From an uncultured Candidatus Saccharibacteria bacterium (lineage in GTDB: Bacteria; Patescibacteriota; Saccharimonadia; Saccharimonadales; Saccharimonadaceae), in the NCBI GenBank assembly GCA_938043965.1, contig CALIQQ010000011.1:1-59847 (forward strand): a DNA stretch of 59,847 nucleotides, read 5' to 3'. The notes beneath the pieces are model-generated. The model saw nothing but the letters and a program-made list of their open reading frames with translations. It was not told the DNA's origin and searched no databases. Positions 39,559 through 47,764 of this stretch are shown one piece after another; the stretch's first letter is position 1; each line of letters starts with the position of its first letter. Both the position numbers and the translations under genes were made by a program.

Positions 39559-40113
39559 CTATAGTTTTATCTCTATAGTTTTATTCGAGAAGAAAGAGTC
39601 TTTGTAATGCAATGTTAGTGCTTTGTCATCTTTTGGAACCTCAAAAACTATAGTGCCTACCTTTTTGCCACCTTTCGCTAGGTCGCCGCTACCAATATGT
39701 GTATCATCTGTTACCCAAGAATAGCTCTTGATATCTCCTGTACTATCTTGCATTTCCCAATTAAAAGCGTTATATGACATTTTATCATCCGATTTATTTT
39801 CAATAAGAATGTGCACTCGAACAAATTCCTTACCATCTTTGGGCTTAGAAAATTGGTTGCCAGTATTATAATTTCGTTCAATTTTTTGCACCGTAATCTC
39901 TTTATTCTTATACGATATTACGTCTCCAATCTTGAAAGTTGTCTGATCTTGAGAAACCTGAGACGAGTCTGCGTTTCCTCCTGTCTTTTTTGGCGTTTCT
40001 TCTTTTGCTCCGTAAATACCAATCAGAATTAAGACTATGATTGCCCAAAACCACCATTTTTTATAAAAAGGTTTTTTGTTAGATGTTTTTTGAAGTTTTG
40101 ACTCTTCGCCCAT
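39559..40113 (-). CDS. Membrane-anchored DUF4352 protein
   Basis: A 184-residue protein with an N-terminal KKWWFW anchor and one membrane span, then a DUF4352/telokin-like immunoglobulin fold (DVISYKNKEITVQKIERNYN, EFVRVHILIENKSDD, GTIVFEVPKDDKALTLHY). I chose ATG 40113 because the longer in-frame ORF to 40200 would run through a hairpin/U-run leader and an inverted-repeat element. The prophage Ltp-like protein shares the N-terminal anchor. Confidence 0.75.
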   Translation of the reverse strand: MGEESKLQKTSNKKPFYKKWWFWAIIVLILIGIYGAKEETPKKTGGNADSSQVSQDQTTFKIGDVISYKNKEITVQKIERNYNTGNQFSKPKDGKEFVRVHILIENKSDDKMSYNAFNWEMQDSTGDIKSYSWVTDDTHIGSGDLAKGGKKVGTIVFEVPKDDKALTLHYKDSFFSNKTIEIKL

Positions 40114-40147
40114 AAGGTTGCTTTTACTTTCCGCGGCTTTAATGATA

Positions 40148-40173
40148 ATAAAAAACGACACCGCAAGGTGTCT
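40148..40173 (-). terminator. Hairpin/U-run in the leader of the DUF4352 gene
   Basis: Minus strand: GACACC-ttgc-GGTGTC-G-TTTTTT. It lies 35 nt before the start codon, as an attenuator would, and echoes the phage late leaders. Confidence 0.6.
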
Positions 40174-40282
40174 AAAGCCATTCACAAACTGAGTTTCCAC
40201 TAGTTGCTTGTGCGGTGCCGTTTCCAGTAGTGGAAAATCGTCCGCACGAATAGCGGTGTTCAGTTTGTATTGCTTTAGACAC
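40168..40282. repeat. Inverted-repeat element in the leader of the DUF4352 gene
   Basis: Ends 40168-40192 and 40260-40282 are imperfect inverted repeats (GTGTCTAAAGC..CAAACTGA), with nested internal inverted repeats (TTTCCACTA/TAGTGGAAA, GTGCGG/CCGCAC). It may be a small non-autonomous mobile element or a multi-stem leader RNA. No ORF. Confidence 0.55.
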
Positions 40283-40393
40283 TTTCATTCTCTCATATTC
40301 TTAAAATAAAAGCAAACAACGTCTAAAAATTAAAAATCCCCATATGTATGTTAATCCTACAATGGCCATATATATTCTAATGCACGATTATTC

Positions 40394-40511
40394 TTGACAT
40401 ACTCCGGATTAGCATGCTAAAATAAAGACACTACACTGTGTAAAGCCTTACGTAGACGTAGTACCACTAACTCCTTGCTGACCCCCCTCAGCAAGGAGTT
40501 AGTGGTTTTTT
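40394..40511 (+). ncRNA. Candidate small RNA upstream of lemA
   Basis: TTGACA (40394-40399), 18-bp spacer, TAAAAT (40418-40423), start about 40430. About 80 nt ending in an 18-bp perfect terminator stem (CCACTAACTCCTTGCTGA and its complement, 40464-40505) with a C6 loop and T6. It could be a free small RNA or an attenuated lemA leader. No ORF. Confidence 0.7.
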
Positions 40512-40578
40512 GGATATTTAAAGTTTGCTTAAAGCCAGGCCAATGTGTTAATATAGATAGGTAAATAAGGAGACTTAA

Positions 40579-41160
40579 ATGCCAATTTGGTTAATCGTAG
40601 TCATCGCTATCGTAGCAGTAATTGCTCTGGTTGTTCTTGGCTCATATAACGGACTAATAAAACTCAACGAACGTGTTAATGAAGCTTGGTCTGACATCAC
40701 AGTTCAATTAAAACGTCGTGCGGATTTGATTCCAAACCTCGTCGAGACTGTAAAAGGTTATGCGAAGCATGAAAGCGAAGCTATCAAACAAGTTTCCGAA
40801 GCCCGCGCCAAGATGATGGGCGCTCGCTCCGTTAAGGAAACTGCCGAAGCTGACCAAAGTTTCATGGGTGCACTTTCTCGCATCATGGCCATCTCTGAAT
40901 CTTATCCGGAGCTAAAGGCTGATGCAAATTTCCGCCAGCTAACTGATGAATTGACCGACACAGAGGACAAAATCCAAGCTGCTCGTCGTTTCTATAATGC
41001 TGGCGTTAAAAGCTTTAATACTAAGGTAAAACTTTTCCCAACAGTTCTGATTAATAATATCTTCCTTCATTTTGAGACTCGCGAATACTACGAAGTTGAT
41101 GAAGCTGAAAAAGCTCGTATCGATGAGGCTCCAGAAGTTAAATTCTCAAGCGATAAATAA
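40579..41160 (+). CDS. lemA: LemA family protein, 193 aa
   Basis: One N-terminal membrane segment (IWLIVVIAIVAVIALVVL, about 3-20) followed by the helical LemA domain (YNGLIKLNERVNEAWSDI, KRRADLIPNLVETVKGYAKHE, ARRFYNAGVKSFNT). LemA proteins are small membrane proteins of poorly known role that often neighbour HtpX-type proteases, as here with five nt between genes. AAGGAG ribosome site. Confidence 0.93.
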   Translation: MPIWLIVVIAIVAVIALVVLGSYNGLIKLNERVNEAWSDITVQLKRRADLIPNLVETVKGYAKHESEAIKQVSEARAKMMGARSVKETAEADQSFMGALSRIMAISESYPELKADANFRQLTDELTDTEDKIQAARRFYNAGVKSFNTKVKLFPTVLINNIFLHFETREYYEVDEAEKARIDEAPEVKFSSDK

Positions 41161-41165
41161 TATCT

Positions 41166-42041
41166 ATGTATAAACAAATTGCAGCCAATAAAAGAAACAC
41201 CGTCTTACTGATGATTGGGTTTGTCGCCTTCGTTTCTTGCATTGGCTGTTTTTTTGCCTATGTTTATCGAGATTGGACTGTTTCAGCCTACGTCCTTGTC
41301 ATTAGTGCTGCTTATGCTCTGGTCCAGTATTTTTTAGCTTTCAGCCTAGCAATTGCGATGACTGGCGCACAGGAGATTCAAAAACGAGATAACCCTAGGC
41401 TCTATCGCACCGTTGAAAATCTTGCAATCACTACCGGCCTACCGATGCCTAAGGTTTATATTATTGACGATCCAGCCCCAAATGCCTTTGCGACCGGTCG
41501 TGATCCCGAGCATGCAATTGTTGCCGCCACTACTGGCCTAGTTGACATTATGGATGACAATGAATTAACTGCAGTGATGGCTCATGAGATGTCACATGTT
41601 AAAAATTATGATATCCGTGTTTCGATGATCGTATTTGGGCTAGTCTGTCTAGTTGGCTTTATCTCTGACCTCGGCCTTCGCATGTTTTATTATCAAGACC
41701 GCGATGATGATAATCGTTCGCCCGTGGGTTTTATTATTATTTTACTTACAAGTATCCTAGCACCAATTGCAGCTAGCCTAGCCCAATTTGCTATTTCGCG
41801 CGAACGTGAATATCTTGCGGATATGTCTGCTGTTAAAATTACAAGGTATCCCGAAGGCATGATCTCTGCACTCAAAAAACTCGATGAGCATACTCGTCCA
41901 ATGAAGCGTCAAAATTCTGCTACTGCAGCTATGTACATCAATAATCCGCTTAAAAAGGGTGCAATTTCGAAGTTGTTTAGTACTCATCCACCAATCGAAG
42001 ATCGTATTGAAAGGTTGGAAAATGCCAAAACCTCATTCTAA
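41166..42041 (+). CDS. htpX: HtpX-like membrane zinc metalloprotease (M48)
   Basis: A 291-aa membrane protease for quality control of membrane proteins. Two N-terminal membrane segments, zinc motif HEMSH at about 139-143 followed by two further spans (IRVSMIVFGLVCLVGF, VGFIIILLTSILAPI) and the third ligand in REREYLADMSAV. C-terminal FSTHPPIEDRIERL is the family ending. Operon with lemA. Confidence 0.93.
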   Translation: MYKQIAANKRNTVLLMIGFVAFVSCIGCFFAYVYRDWTVSAYVLVISAAYALVQYFLAFSLAIAMTGAQEIQKRDNPRLYRTVENLAITTGLPMPKVYIIDDPAPNAFATGRDPEHAIVAATTGLVDIMDDNELTAVMAHEMSHVKNYDIRVSMIVFGLVCLVGFISDLGLRMFYYQDRDDDNRSPVGFIIILLTSILAPIAASLAQFAISREREYLADMSAVKITRYPEGMISALKKLDEHTRPMKRQNSATAAMYINNPLKKGAISKLFSTHPPIEDRIERLENAKTSF

Positions 42042-43080
42042 AGCATCGGAAAAGCTGGGCTTTTTTGCCAACTTAAAATTAAAAATTGCAAAAAGGAAAG
42101 ACCATCGTGCTTTTCGTGCTGCCACAAAAGTCAAGCTTCATAAAAGTTTTAAGCGTTCCTATCGTGAAGATTATCTGCGCGAAACTACGCTTCCAGGCTT
42201 AATGTCTCATGCGCACACTACCTTTAATTTAATTTTCAAACACCCTAAACTTTTTCTCCCCCTTATTCTTATTATCTTGTTTTTAAACGTCATCTTGGTT
42301 GGGCTCATGAGTCAAGAATCTTATCAGGTATTCCAGAACGCAATTGATGAAACTAATGAAAATCTTGCTCATGGCCAACTTGGTAATCTCGGAAAAGCTG
42401 GCCTACTCCTAATCGGTACTATCACGACTGGTGGCTTGAACCGCGGTATGACCGAAACTCAGCAAGTATTTATGATCCTAATTTTAATTATCACTTGGCT
42501 GGTTACAATCTATCTCGTGCGACATCTCTTGGCTGGACATAAAATTAAGCTCCGTGATAGTTTTTATAATGCGCTTACTCCTTTTATTTCTACCTTCTGT
42601 ATCGTAGCAGTAATTTTTATTGAACTAATCCCGATTTTTATTGTCATCGTCACTTATTCTGCAGCCATCTCAACCGAGTTTCTCGCTACCCCATTTTATG
42701 CTCTAGTTTATTTTATTTTTGCCTCATTACTCACCCTGCTTAGTGTCTATCTACTCTCAAGTAGTCTAATTGCGCTTGTTTCTATTACTGCTCCAGGCCT
42801 CTATCCGATGGTCGCCTTAAATACCGCCACCGACATCATTGCTGGGCGTCGTATTCGTTTTATTATTCGCCTTATTTTTATGTTTTTTGTATTGGCCATC
42901 TGCTGGATTTTTATTATGATGCCAATTATTCTGATTGATACCATGCTGAAGTCTCAAGTTGAATGGTTGCAAATGTTGCCAATTGTGCCACTCTCGTTGC
43001 TCTTTATGACTATTTTCTCAACCATCTATATTGCTACCTATCTCTATCTTTTCTATCGCAAACTCCTTGATCTAGACTAA
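42022..43080 (+). CDS. Polytopic membrane protein, 352 aa
   Basis: Basic soluble N-terminus (about 75 residues), then about six membrane segments (LFLPLILIILFLNVILVGL, VFMILILIITWLVTIYLV, FCIVAVIFIELIPIFIVIV, YALVYFIFASLLTLLSVYLL, IRLIFMFFVLAICWIFIM, LPIVPLSLLFMTIFSTIYIA). ATG 42022 lies 20 nt inside htpX after AAGGTTGGAA. No known family; possible partner of LemA/HtpX. Confidence 0.7.
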   Translation: MPKPHSKASEKLGFFANLKLKIAKRKDHRAFRAATKVKLHKSFKRSYREDYLRETTLPGLMSHAHTTFNLIFKHPKLFLPLILIILFLNVILVGLMSQESYQVFQNAIDETNENLAHGQLGNLGKAGLLLIGTITTGGLNRGMTETQQVFMILILIITWLVTIYLVRHLLAGHKIKLRDSFYNALTPFISTFCIVAVIFIELIPIFIVIVTYSAAISTEFLATPFYALVYFIFASLLTLLSVYLLSSSLIALVSITAPGLYPMVALNTATDIIAGRRIRFIIRLIFMFFVLAICWIFIMMPIILIDTMLKSQVEWLQMLPIVPLSLLFMTIFSTIYIATYLYLFYRKLLDLD

Positions 43081-43099
43081 TTAAGTCTCCTCCGCGTGC

Positions 43100-43105
43100 T
43101 ATAAT
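43100..43105 (+). promoter_or_regulatory. Leaderless promoter of ligA
   Basis: TGC-TATAAT, six nt before the ATG at 43112. Confidence 0.75.
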
Positions 43106-43111
43106 AGAGTC

Positions 43112-45109
43112 ATGAATAAGGAAGACGCCACGAAGCGCATCTTGAAACTGCGCGAGTTAATTAACGATTACCGCTACCATTATCATGTGCTTGATCAGTC
43201 AACTATGAGTGAGGCTGCAGCCGACTCGCTGAAGCACGAACTTTCTCAGCTAGAGGCTACCTACCCAGATTTAATTACCCCAGATTCTCCTACTCAGCGC
43301 GTGGCTGGGCGTCCGCTCGATAAGTTTACTAAGGTTGAGCATGTTCAGCGCATGATTTCTTTGGCTGATGTTTTTTCTGAGTCCGAGATTCGCGAATGGG
43401 TTGCTAGGAATTATAAACTCGTAGAAAAAACTGTGCATTTCGATTATTTTACCGACATTAAAATGGATGGCCTTGCCATGTCTCTGCACTACGAAAACGG
43501 TGTCCTAAAAAGGGCCGTGACTCGAGGCGACGGTCTAGTTGGTGAAGATGTTACAATGAATGTTCGCACGATTGAGAACGTCCCTCTTAAATTGCGTGGC
43601 GTTGATATTCCAGCTAAAGTTGAGGTGCGTGGCGAGGTGATAATTTTTAAAGCTGACTTTGAGGCTCTTAACGAAATTCAGAAGCAAAAAGGTGAAAAAC
43701 CATACGCTAATCCTAGGAATTTGGCTGCCGGTTCAATTCGCCAACTTGACCCTAAAATTGCTGCTTCTCGACCACTACGCTTTATGGCCTACGATCTTGT
43801 GTCGCCAGATTTAGCGACGCATCAGCTAGCCTACGAAACTCTGCGCATGTTTGGTTTTCAAACCTCGAACCAGGATCAAGTTTTTTCTACACTCGACGAA
43901 GTTTTTGCTGAAATCAAACGGCTGGGCGAAACTCGAGCTAATTTGCCATTCGGTACTGATGGCATGGTGATTAAAATCAACGATCGCTCAATTTATCATC
44001 AACTAGGCATTATTGGTAAAACTCCGCGCGCCGCAGTCGCTTTTAAATATCCGGCCGAGGAATCCACGACTAAAGTCCGGGATATTGTGATTCAAATCGG
44101 TCGCACTGGTGCCACTACTCCAGTTGCAATTTTTGATCCAGTTGAAGTCGCCGGTAGTACGGTTCGCCATGCTACCCTACATAATGCCGATGAAATTAAA
44201 CGGCTCGACCTTCGTATTGGTGATACGGTCATCGTCTATAAGGCTGGCGACATCATTCCGCAGGTTAAAGAAGTGCTAGTGTCTTTGCGTGAAGAACATA
44301 CTGAGCCATTTGATTATGAGAAAGCGTTGAGGCAGCAATATCCCGAGCTAGATTTTTATCGTCCAGACGGGGAAGTAGTATATCGAGTTAAAGGCCTCAC
44401 TTCGGAGTTAATTTTGAAGCGTGCCATTGAATATTATGCCTCAAAACCGGCCCTTAACATCGAAGGCTTAGGCGAAAAAAATGTGGAAGCTCTAGTCGAC
44501 AGTGGACTAGTCTCATCGCTCTCTGACCTCTATCGACTCACGCCAGTAGCAGTTGCTAAACTCGAGCGCTTTGCTGAACTTTCCGCCAATAACTTGGTTG
44601 AAGCGATTCAAAAATCCAAAACGCCACCGCTAGCTAAATTCATTGCTGCACTCGGCATTCGTCATGTCGGTATTCAGACGGCCTCTGCTCTTGCTGCTGC
44701 TTTTGGCAGTATTGAAAAACTGGCCGAAGCTACCGAGGATGATCTTCTGAAAATCCCTGACATTGGTCAAATTGTCGCAGAGTCAATCCTAGCTTACTTT
44801 TCCGATGAAGATAATTTAAAACAGTTATCGGAATTAAAAGAGCTTGGGCTGAAACCATATTTTGAAGATCCAAATCAATTACCCTTGCATGGTCAATCTT
44901 ACATTATATCTGGTACACTGGATTCTATGGGTCGTGAAGAAGCTGAAGATAACTTGCGCAAAAAAGGCGCTACCATTACCAGTGGTGTTGTAAAAACAAC
45001 AACGGCACTCATTGTTGGTGCTAAGCCAGGGAAGAGTAAGCTTGAAAAAGCAGAAAAATTAGGTATTAAAATTATCACTGAAGCCGATTTTTTGAAACTC
45101 ATCGCTTAA
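43112..45109 (+). CDS. ligA: NAD-dependent DNA ligase without zinc finger
   Basis: A 665-aa ligase joining nicks in replication and repair. N-terminal Ia-type helices, adenylation domain with TDIKMDGLAMS (Lys117 as nucleophile), RGDGLVGEDVT and KPYANPRNLAAGSIRQLD, OB fold (VAIFDPVEVAGSTVRHATLHN), HhH region (PALNIEGLGEKNVEALVD) and a C-terminal BRCT domain (about 590-665). The segment that normally carries four zinc-binding Cys reads YPELDFYRPDGEVVYRVKG; the whole protein contains no cysteine. Confidence 0.95.
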   Translation: MNKEDATKRILKLRELINDYRYHYHVLDQSTMSEAAADSLKHELSQLEATYPDLITPDSPTQRVAGRPLDKFTKVEHVQRMISLADVFSESEIREWVARNYKLVEKTVHFDYFTDIKMDGLAMSLHYENGVLKRAVTRGDGLVGEDVTMNVRTIENVPLKLRGVDIPAKVEVRGEVIIFKADFEALNEIQKQKGEKPYANPRNLAAGSIRQLDPKIAASRPLRFMAYDLVSPDLATHQLAYETLRMFGFQTSNQDQVFSTLDEVFAEIKRLGETRANLPFGTDGMVIKINDRSIYHQLGIIGKTPRAAVAFKYPAEESTTKVRDIVIQIGRTGATTPVAIFDPVEVAGSTVRHATLHNADEIKRLDLRIGDTVIVYKAGDIIPQVKEVLVSLREEHTEPFDYEKALRQQYPELDFYRPDGEVVYRVKGLTSELILKRAIEYYASKPALNIEGLGEKNVEALVDSGLVSSLSDLYRLTPVAVAKLERFAELSANNLVEAIQKSKTPPLAKFIAALGIRHVGIQTASALAAAFGSIEKLAEATEDDLLKIPDIGQIVAESILAYFSDEDNLKQLSELKELGLKPYFEDPNQLPLHGQSYIISGTLDSMGREEAEDNLRKKGATITSGVVKTTTALIVGAKPGKSKLEKAEKLGIKIITEADFLKLIA

Positions 45110-45169
45110 TTGAATCTATCCTTGAAATTTCTATCAAATTTCTATTAAATTTTTATTAAACCTTTATGC

Positions 45170-45175
45170 TATAAT
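45170..45175 (+). promoter_or_regulatory. Leaderless promoter of eno
   Basis: TGC-TATAAT ends six nt before ATG 45182. The upstream ATG at 45176 would lie directly at the -10 end, so it is not the start. Confidence 0.75.
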
Positions 45176-45181
45176 ATGCTT

Positions 45182-46471
45182 ATGGATAAAGAGTTAACGA
45201 TTAATGGGATTAGAGCTCGACAAGTATTAGATAGTCGAGGTAATCCAACCGTGGAAGCTGACGTTTTTTTGTCAAGCGGACACGTCGGGCGGGCAATCGT
45301 TCCTAGCGGTGCCTCCACTGGTGCTGGCGAAGCCCTTGAACTTAGGGATGGTGACCCTGAATACTATGGCGGTAAAGGCGTATTAAAAGCTGTCTGGAAT
45401 GTAAATAGTAAAATTAGGGATGTGCTCATCAATAACAGCGCCGACCAAACTAATATCGATCGTCTAATGTGTGAACTAGACGGTACTGAAAATAAGGCTA
45501 GCCTAGGTGCAAATGCCATTCTCGCCGTCTCAATTGCTAACGCTAAGGCTGTCGCAAAGGCTAAAAACCTACACTTTTATGAACATATTGCTGAACTGGC
45601 TGGCACAGAGGAAGAGATGTCTTTGCCAATGCCAATGATGAACGTGATGAATGGCGGCGCGCATGCCGACTGGTCAACTGATTTTCAGGAATATATGATA
45701 GTGCCAACCGGCGCTAAAAACATTAATGATGCTATTCGTATGGGAGCCGAAGTTTTTCATGCCCTCAAGCGGATTTTGAAAGAGCGCGGTTATGCTACTA
45801 CTGTTGGCGATGAAGGTGGTTATGCTCCAAATGTGCGTGAGGGGAATAATGAACCTCTTGAATGTATCCGTCAAGCCATTCTGGCTGCTAATTATCGCCC
45901 AGACGAAGATATTAAAATTGCTATGGATATCGCCTCTTCGGAGTTCCATGATGGCGATCATTATGTTTTGAGGACCAATGGTGACTGGAAGTCTTCCGAT
46001 GACCTCATTAACTGGTATACCTGGATTCTGGATAATTATCCAGTAGTCTCGATTGAAGATGGTCTGGCTGAGGATGATTGGCGGGGGTGGCAACAATTAA
46101 CTAAGCGACTCGGTAGCCGTCTCCAGCTTGTGGGTGATGATCTCTTTGTTACAAATACAAAGCTCCTTGAAAAAGGCATCGACGAAAAAGCTGGTAATGC
46201 CATATTGATTAAGCCTAACCAGATCGGCACCTTGACCGAAACTATCGATGCGGTTCTGCTTGCGAAGAAACATGGCTTTAATACAATTATCTCACACCGC
46301 TCCGGTGAGTCTGAAGATAATTCCATTGCACATCTTGCAGTTGGGCTTGGCGCTGGCCAGATTAAAACTGGTTCGCTCTCTCGCTCCGAACGCATTGCGA
46401 AATATAATGAACTAATGCGTATTGCTGAGGGCAACTCAACTCTAGGGCTAGCCAATCCATTCAATAAATAA
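45182..46471 (+). CDS. eno: Enolase, 429 aa
   Basis: Converts 2-phosphoglycerate to phosphoenolpyruvate in glycolysis. Full-length with VLDSRGNPTVEADV, SLGANAILAVSIANAKA, MNVMNGGAHADWSTDFQEY, VGDEGGYAP, VSIEDGLAEDDWRGW, IKPNQIGTLTET and ISHRSGESEDN. Metal ligands Asp, Glu, Asp and the catalytic Lys are in place. Leaderless start at 45182. Confidence 0.97.
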   Translation: MDKELTINGIRARQVLDSRGNPTVEADVFLSSGHVGRAIVPSGASTGAGEALELRDGDPEYYGGKGVLKAVWNVNSKIRDVLINNSADQTNIDRLMCELDGTENKASLGANAILAVSIANAKAVAKAKNLHFYEHIAELAGTEEEMSLPMPMMNVMNGGAHADWSTDFQEYMIVPTGAKNINDAIRMGAEVFHALKRILKERGYATTVGDEGGYAPNVREGNNEPLECIRQAILAANYRPDEDIKIAMDIASSEFHDGDHYVLRTNGDWKSSDDLINWYTWILDNYPVVSIEDGLAEDDWRGWQQLTKRLGSRLQLVGDDLFVTNTKLLEKGIDEKAGNAILIKPNQIGTLTETIDAVLLAKKHGFNTIISHRSGESEDNSIAHLAVGLGAGQIKTGSLSRSERIAKYNELMRIAEGNSTLGLANPFNK

Positions 46472-46482
46472 GAAAGGTCAAA

Positions 46483-47700
46483 ATGGATAATACGGAAGAT
46501 CAAAATCTTGCTAATGCCGCAAGAGCATTAAATCTTGCTGCTGAGCAATGTGATTCGCTTGCCTCCACGGAGCCTAAGGCTAAGAAAAATAAGAATCACA
46601 CTAAGGCTGTGCTTATCGCGGGAGGGGTAATTACGGTTCTTGGGCTAGGCGGTCTAGGTACTGCTTATGCTATCGCCAACACCCCAGAAAACATAGCGCT
46701 TTCGGCTGTAGCTAGCGTTTTTGCCGCCAAACAAAAACATGTTAGTAGCACTTTTAACTTGGACCTTAAGGACGGTAAGGTGGCAGGTGTTAAATCGGCT
46801 CAGCTAACTCTTGATGCTGACATTAACACGGATAAGGAAGTGAGCACCACTGCTGAGTTGGCTGTGAATTTTTATGATACTAAAATTAAACTCAGTCTCG
46901 ATACAGTCATCCTTAAAGACTATACTGTTTATATTAAAATTAACCAATTGAAAGCCGCCGCAAAAGCGGTGCTTGAACAATACAATCAGTCCATAAAGAG
47001 CGGTGACTTCAGTGTTGACTATAGCGATTCGGATGATTACACGAGTACGCCTCCTTACGAGGATATTATCAATCAGTTGGTTGGTAAGATTGATGGCGAG
47101 TGGTGGCGTATTTCTATACCAGAGTTGATTGATGTCGATGAAAAACTCAGCGCCAAGGAAAAAGTTGAAGCAAAGAAAACCTATGGCTGTATAGTGAACT
47201 TTTTGAGTGACGCTAAAACTAAAGTTGATTACGCTGAGCTCTATCAAAAACATGCTTTCATTTCGCTTCAGCCGTATGAGGGCGATCAGAAATTCGATAG
47301 TGAAGGCAAGGCCTATATCATCCAGTTTAGCTCAAATAAAATAGCTGATTTTGGTAATGCTTTGGCTAGTAGCTTTAAGGGGCTTGGAGTTAAAGAGTGT
47401 CTCCCAGAAAATGTATTAAATGACGGGTCGGATGATGATGTTGATGGGGGTGATAAACTTTCGGCTAACGATGTAGATGAGATAATCAGACAGTGGCCAA
47501 CCACCATCGTTACGGTCAAAAATAATTTCTTCAGCCATGAAGTTACCGGTCTCTATTCCGACCTAAAAACCGACAGTGATTCTTATACTGGCGCAGTTAA
47601 GTTTAACTTCTCTAACCAGGTGAAGGAAGTCAAAGCACCAGCTAATGCTCAATCAATTACTAAATTTTCTGAAGAAATCAATCGATTATCTGATCTGTAA
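46483..47700 (+). CDS. Membrane-anchored extracytoplasmic protein, 405 aa
   Basis: Cytoplasmic N-terminus of about 40 charged residues, one membrane span (AVLIAGGVITVLGLGGLGTAYAIA, about 43-66) and a large outer domain resembling lipoprotein-type beta folds (HVSSTFNLDLKDGKVAGVKSA, FYDTKIKLSLDTVILKDY). An Asp-rich loop lies at about 317-330. It follows eno closely with an AGAAAGG ribosome site. Family not identified. Confidence 0.65.
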   Translation: MDNTEDQNLANAARALNLAAEQCDSLASTEPKAKKNKNHTKAVLIAGGVITVLGLGGLGTAYAIANTPENIALSAVASVFAAKQKHVSSTFNLDLKDGKVAGVKSAQLTLDADINTDKEVSTTAELAVNFYDTKIKLSLDTVILKDYTVYIKINQLKAAAKAVLEQYNQSIKSGDFSVDYSDSDDYTSTPPYEDIINQLVGKIDGEWWRISIPELIDVDEKLSAKEKVEAKKTYGCIVNFLSDAKTKVDYAELYQKHAFISLQPYEGDQKFDSEGKAYIIQFSSNKIADFGNALASSFKGLGVKECLPENVLNDGSDDDVDGGDKLSANDVDEIIRQWPTTIVTVKNNFFSHEVTGLYSDLKTDSDSYTGAVKFNFSNQVKEVKAPANAQSITKFSEEINRLSDL

Positions 47701-47704
47701 CAGT

Positions 47705-47735
47705 GAAAGCCCCTTAAAGAAGGGGCTTTTTGGTT
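47705..47735 (+). terminator. Intrinsic terminator
   Basis: AAAGCCCCTT-aaag-AAGGGGCTTTTT after the membrane-anchored protein. Confidence 0.9.
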
Positions 47736-47764
47736 TTTCGGAAAATTATTATATAATATATGAC

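Noticed and set aside
40114..40200. N-terminal extension of the DUF4352 protein
   Set aside because: It would translate a hairpin/U-run and part of an inverted repeat; the paralogous anchor starts at MGEESK/MAEEKE.
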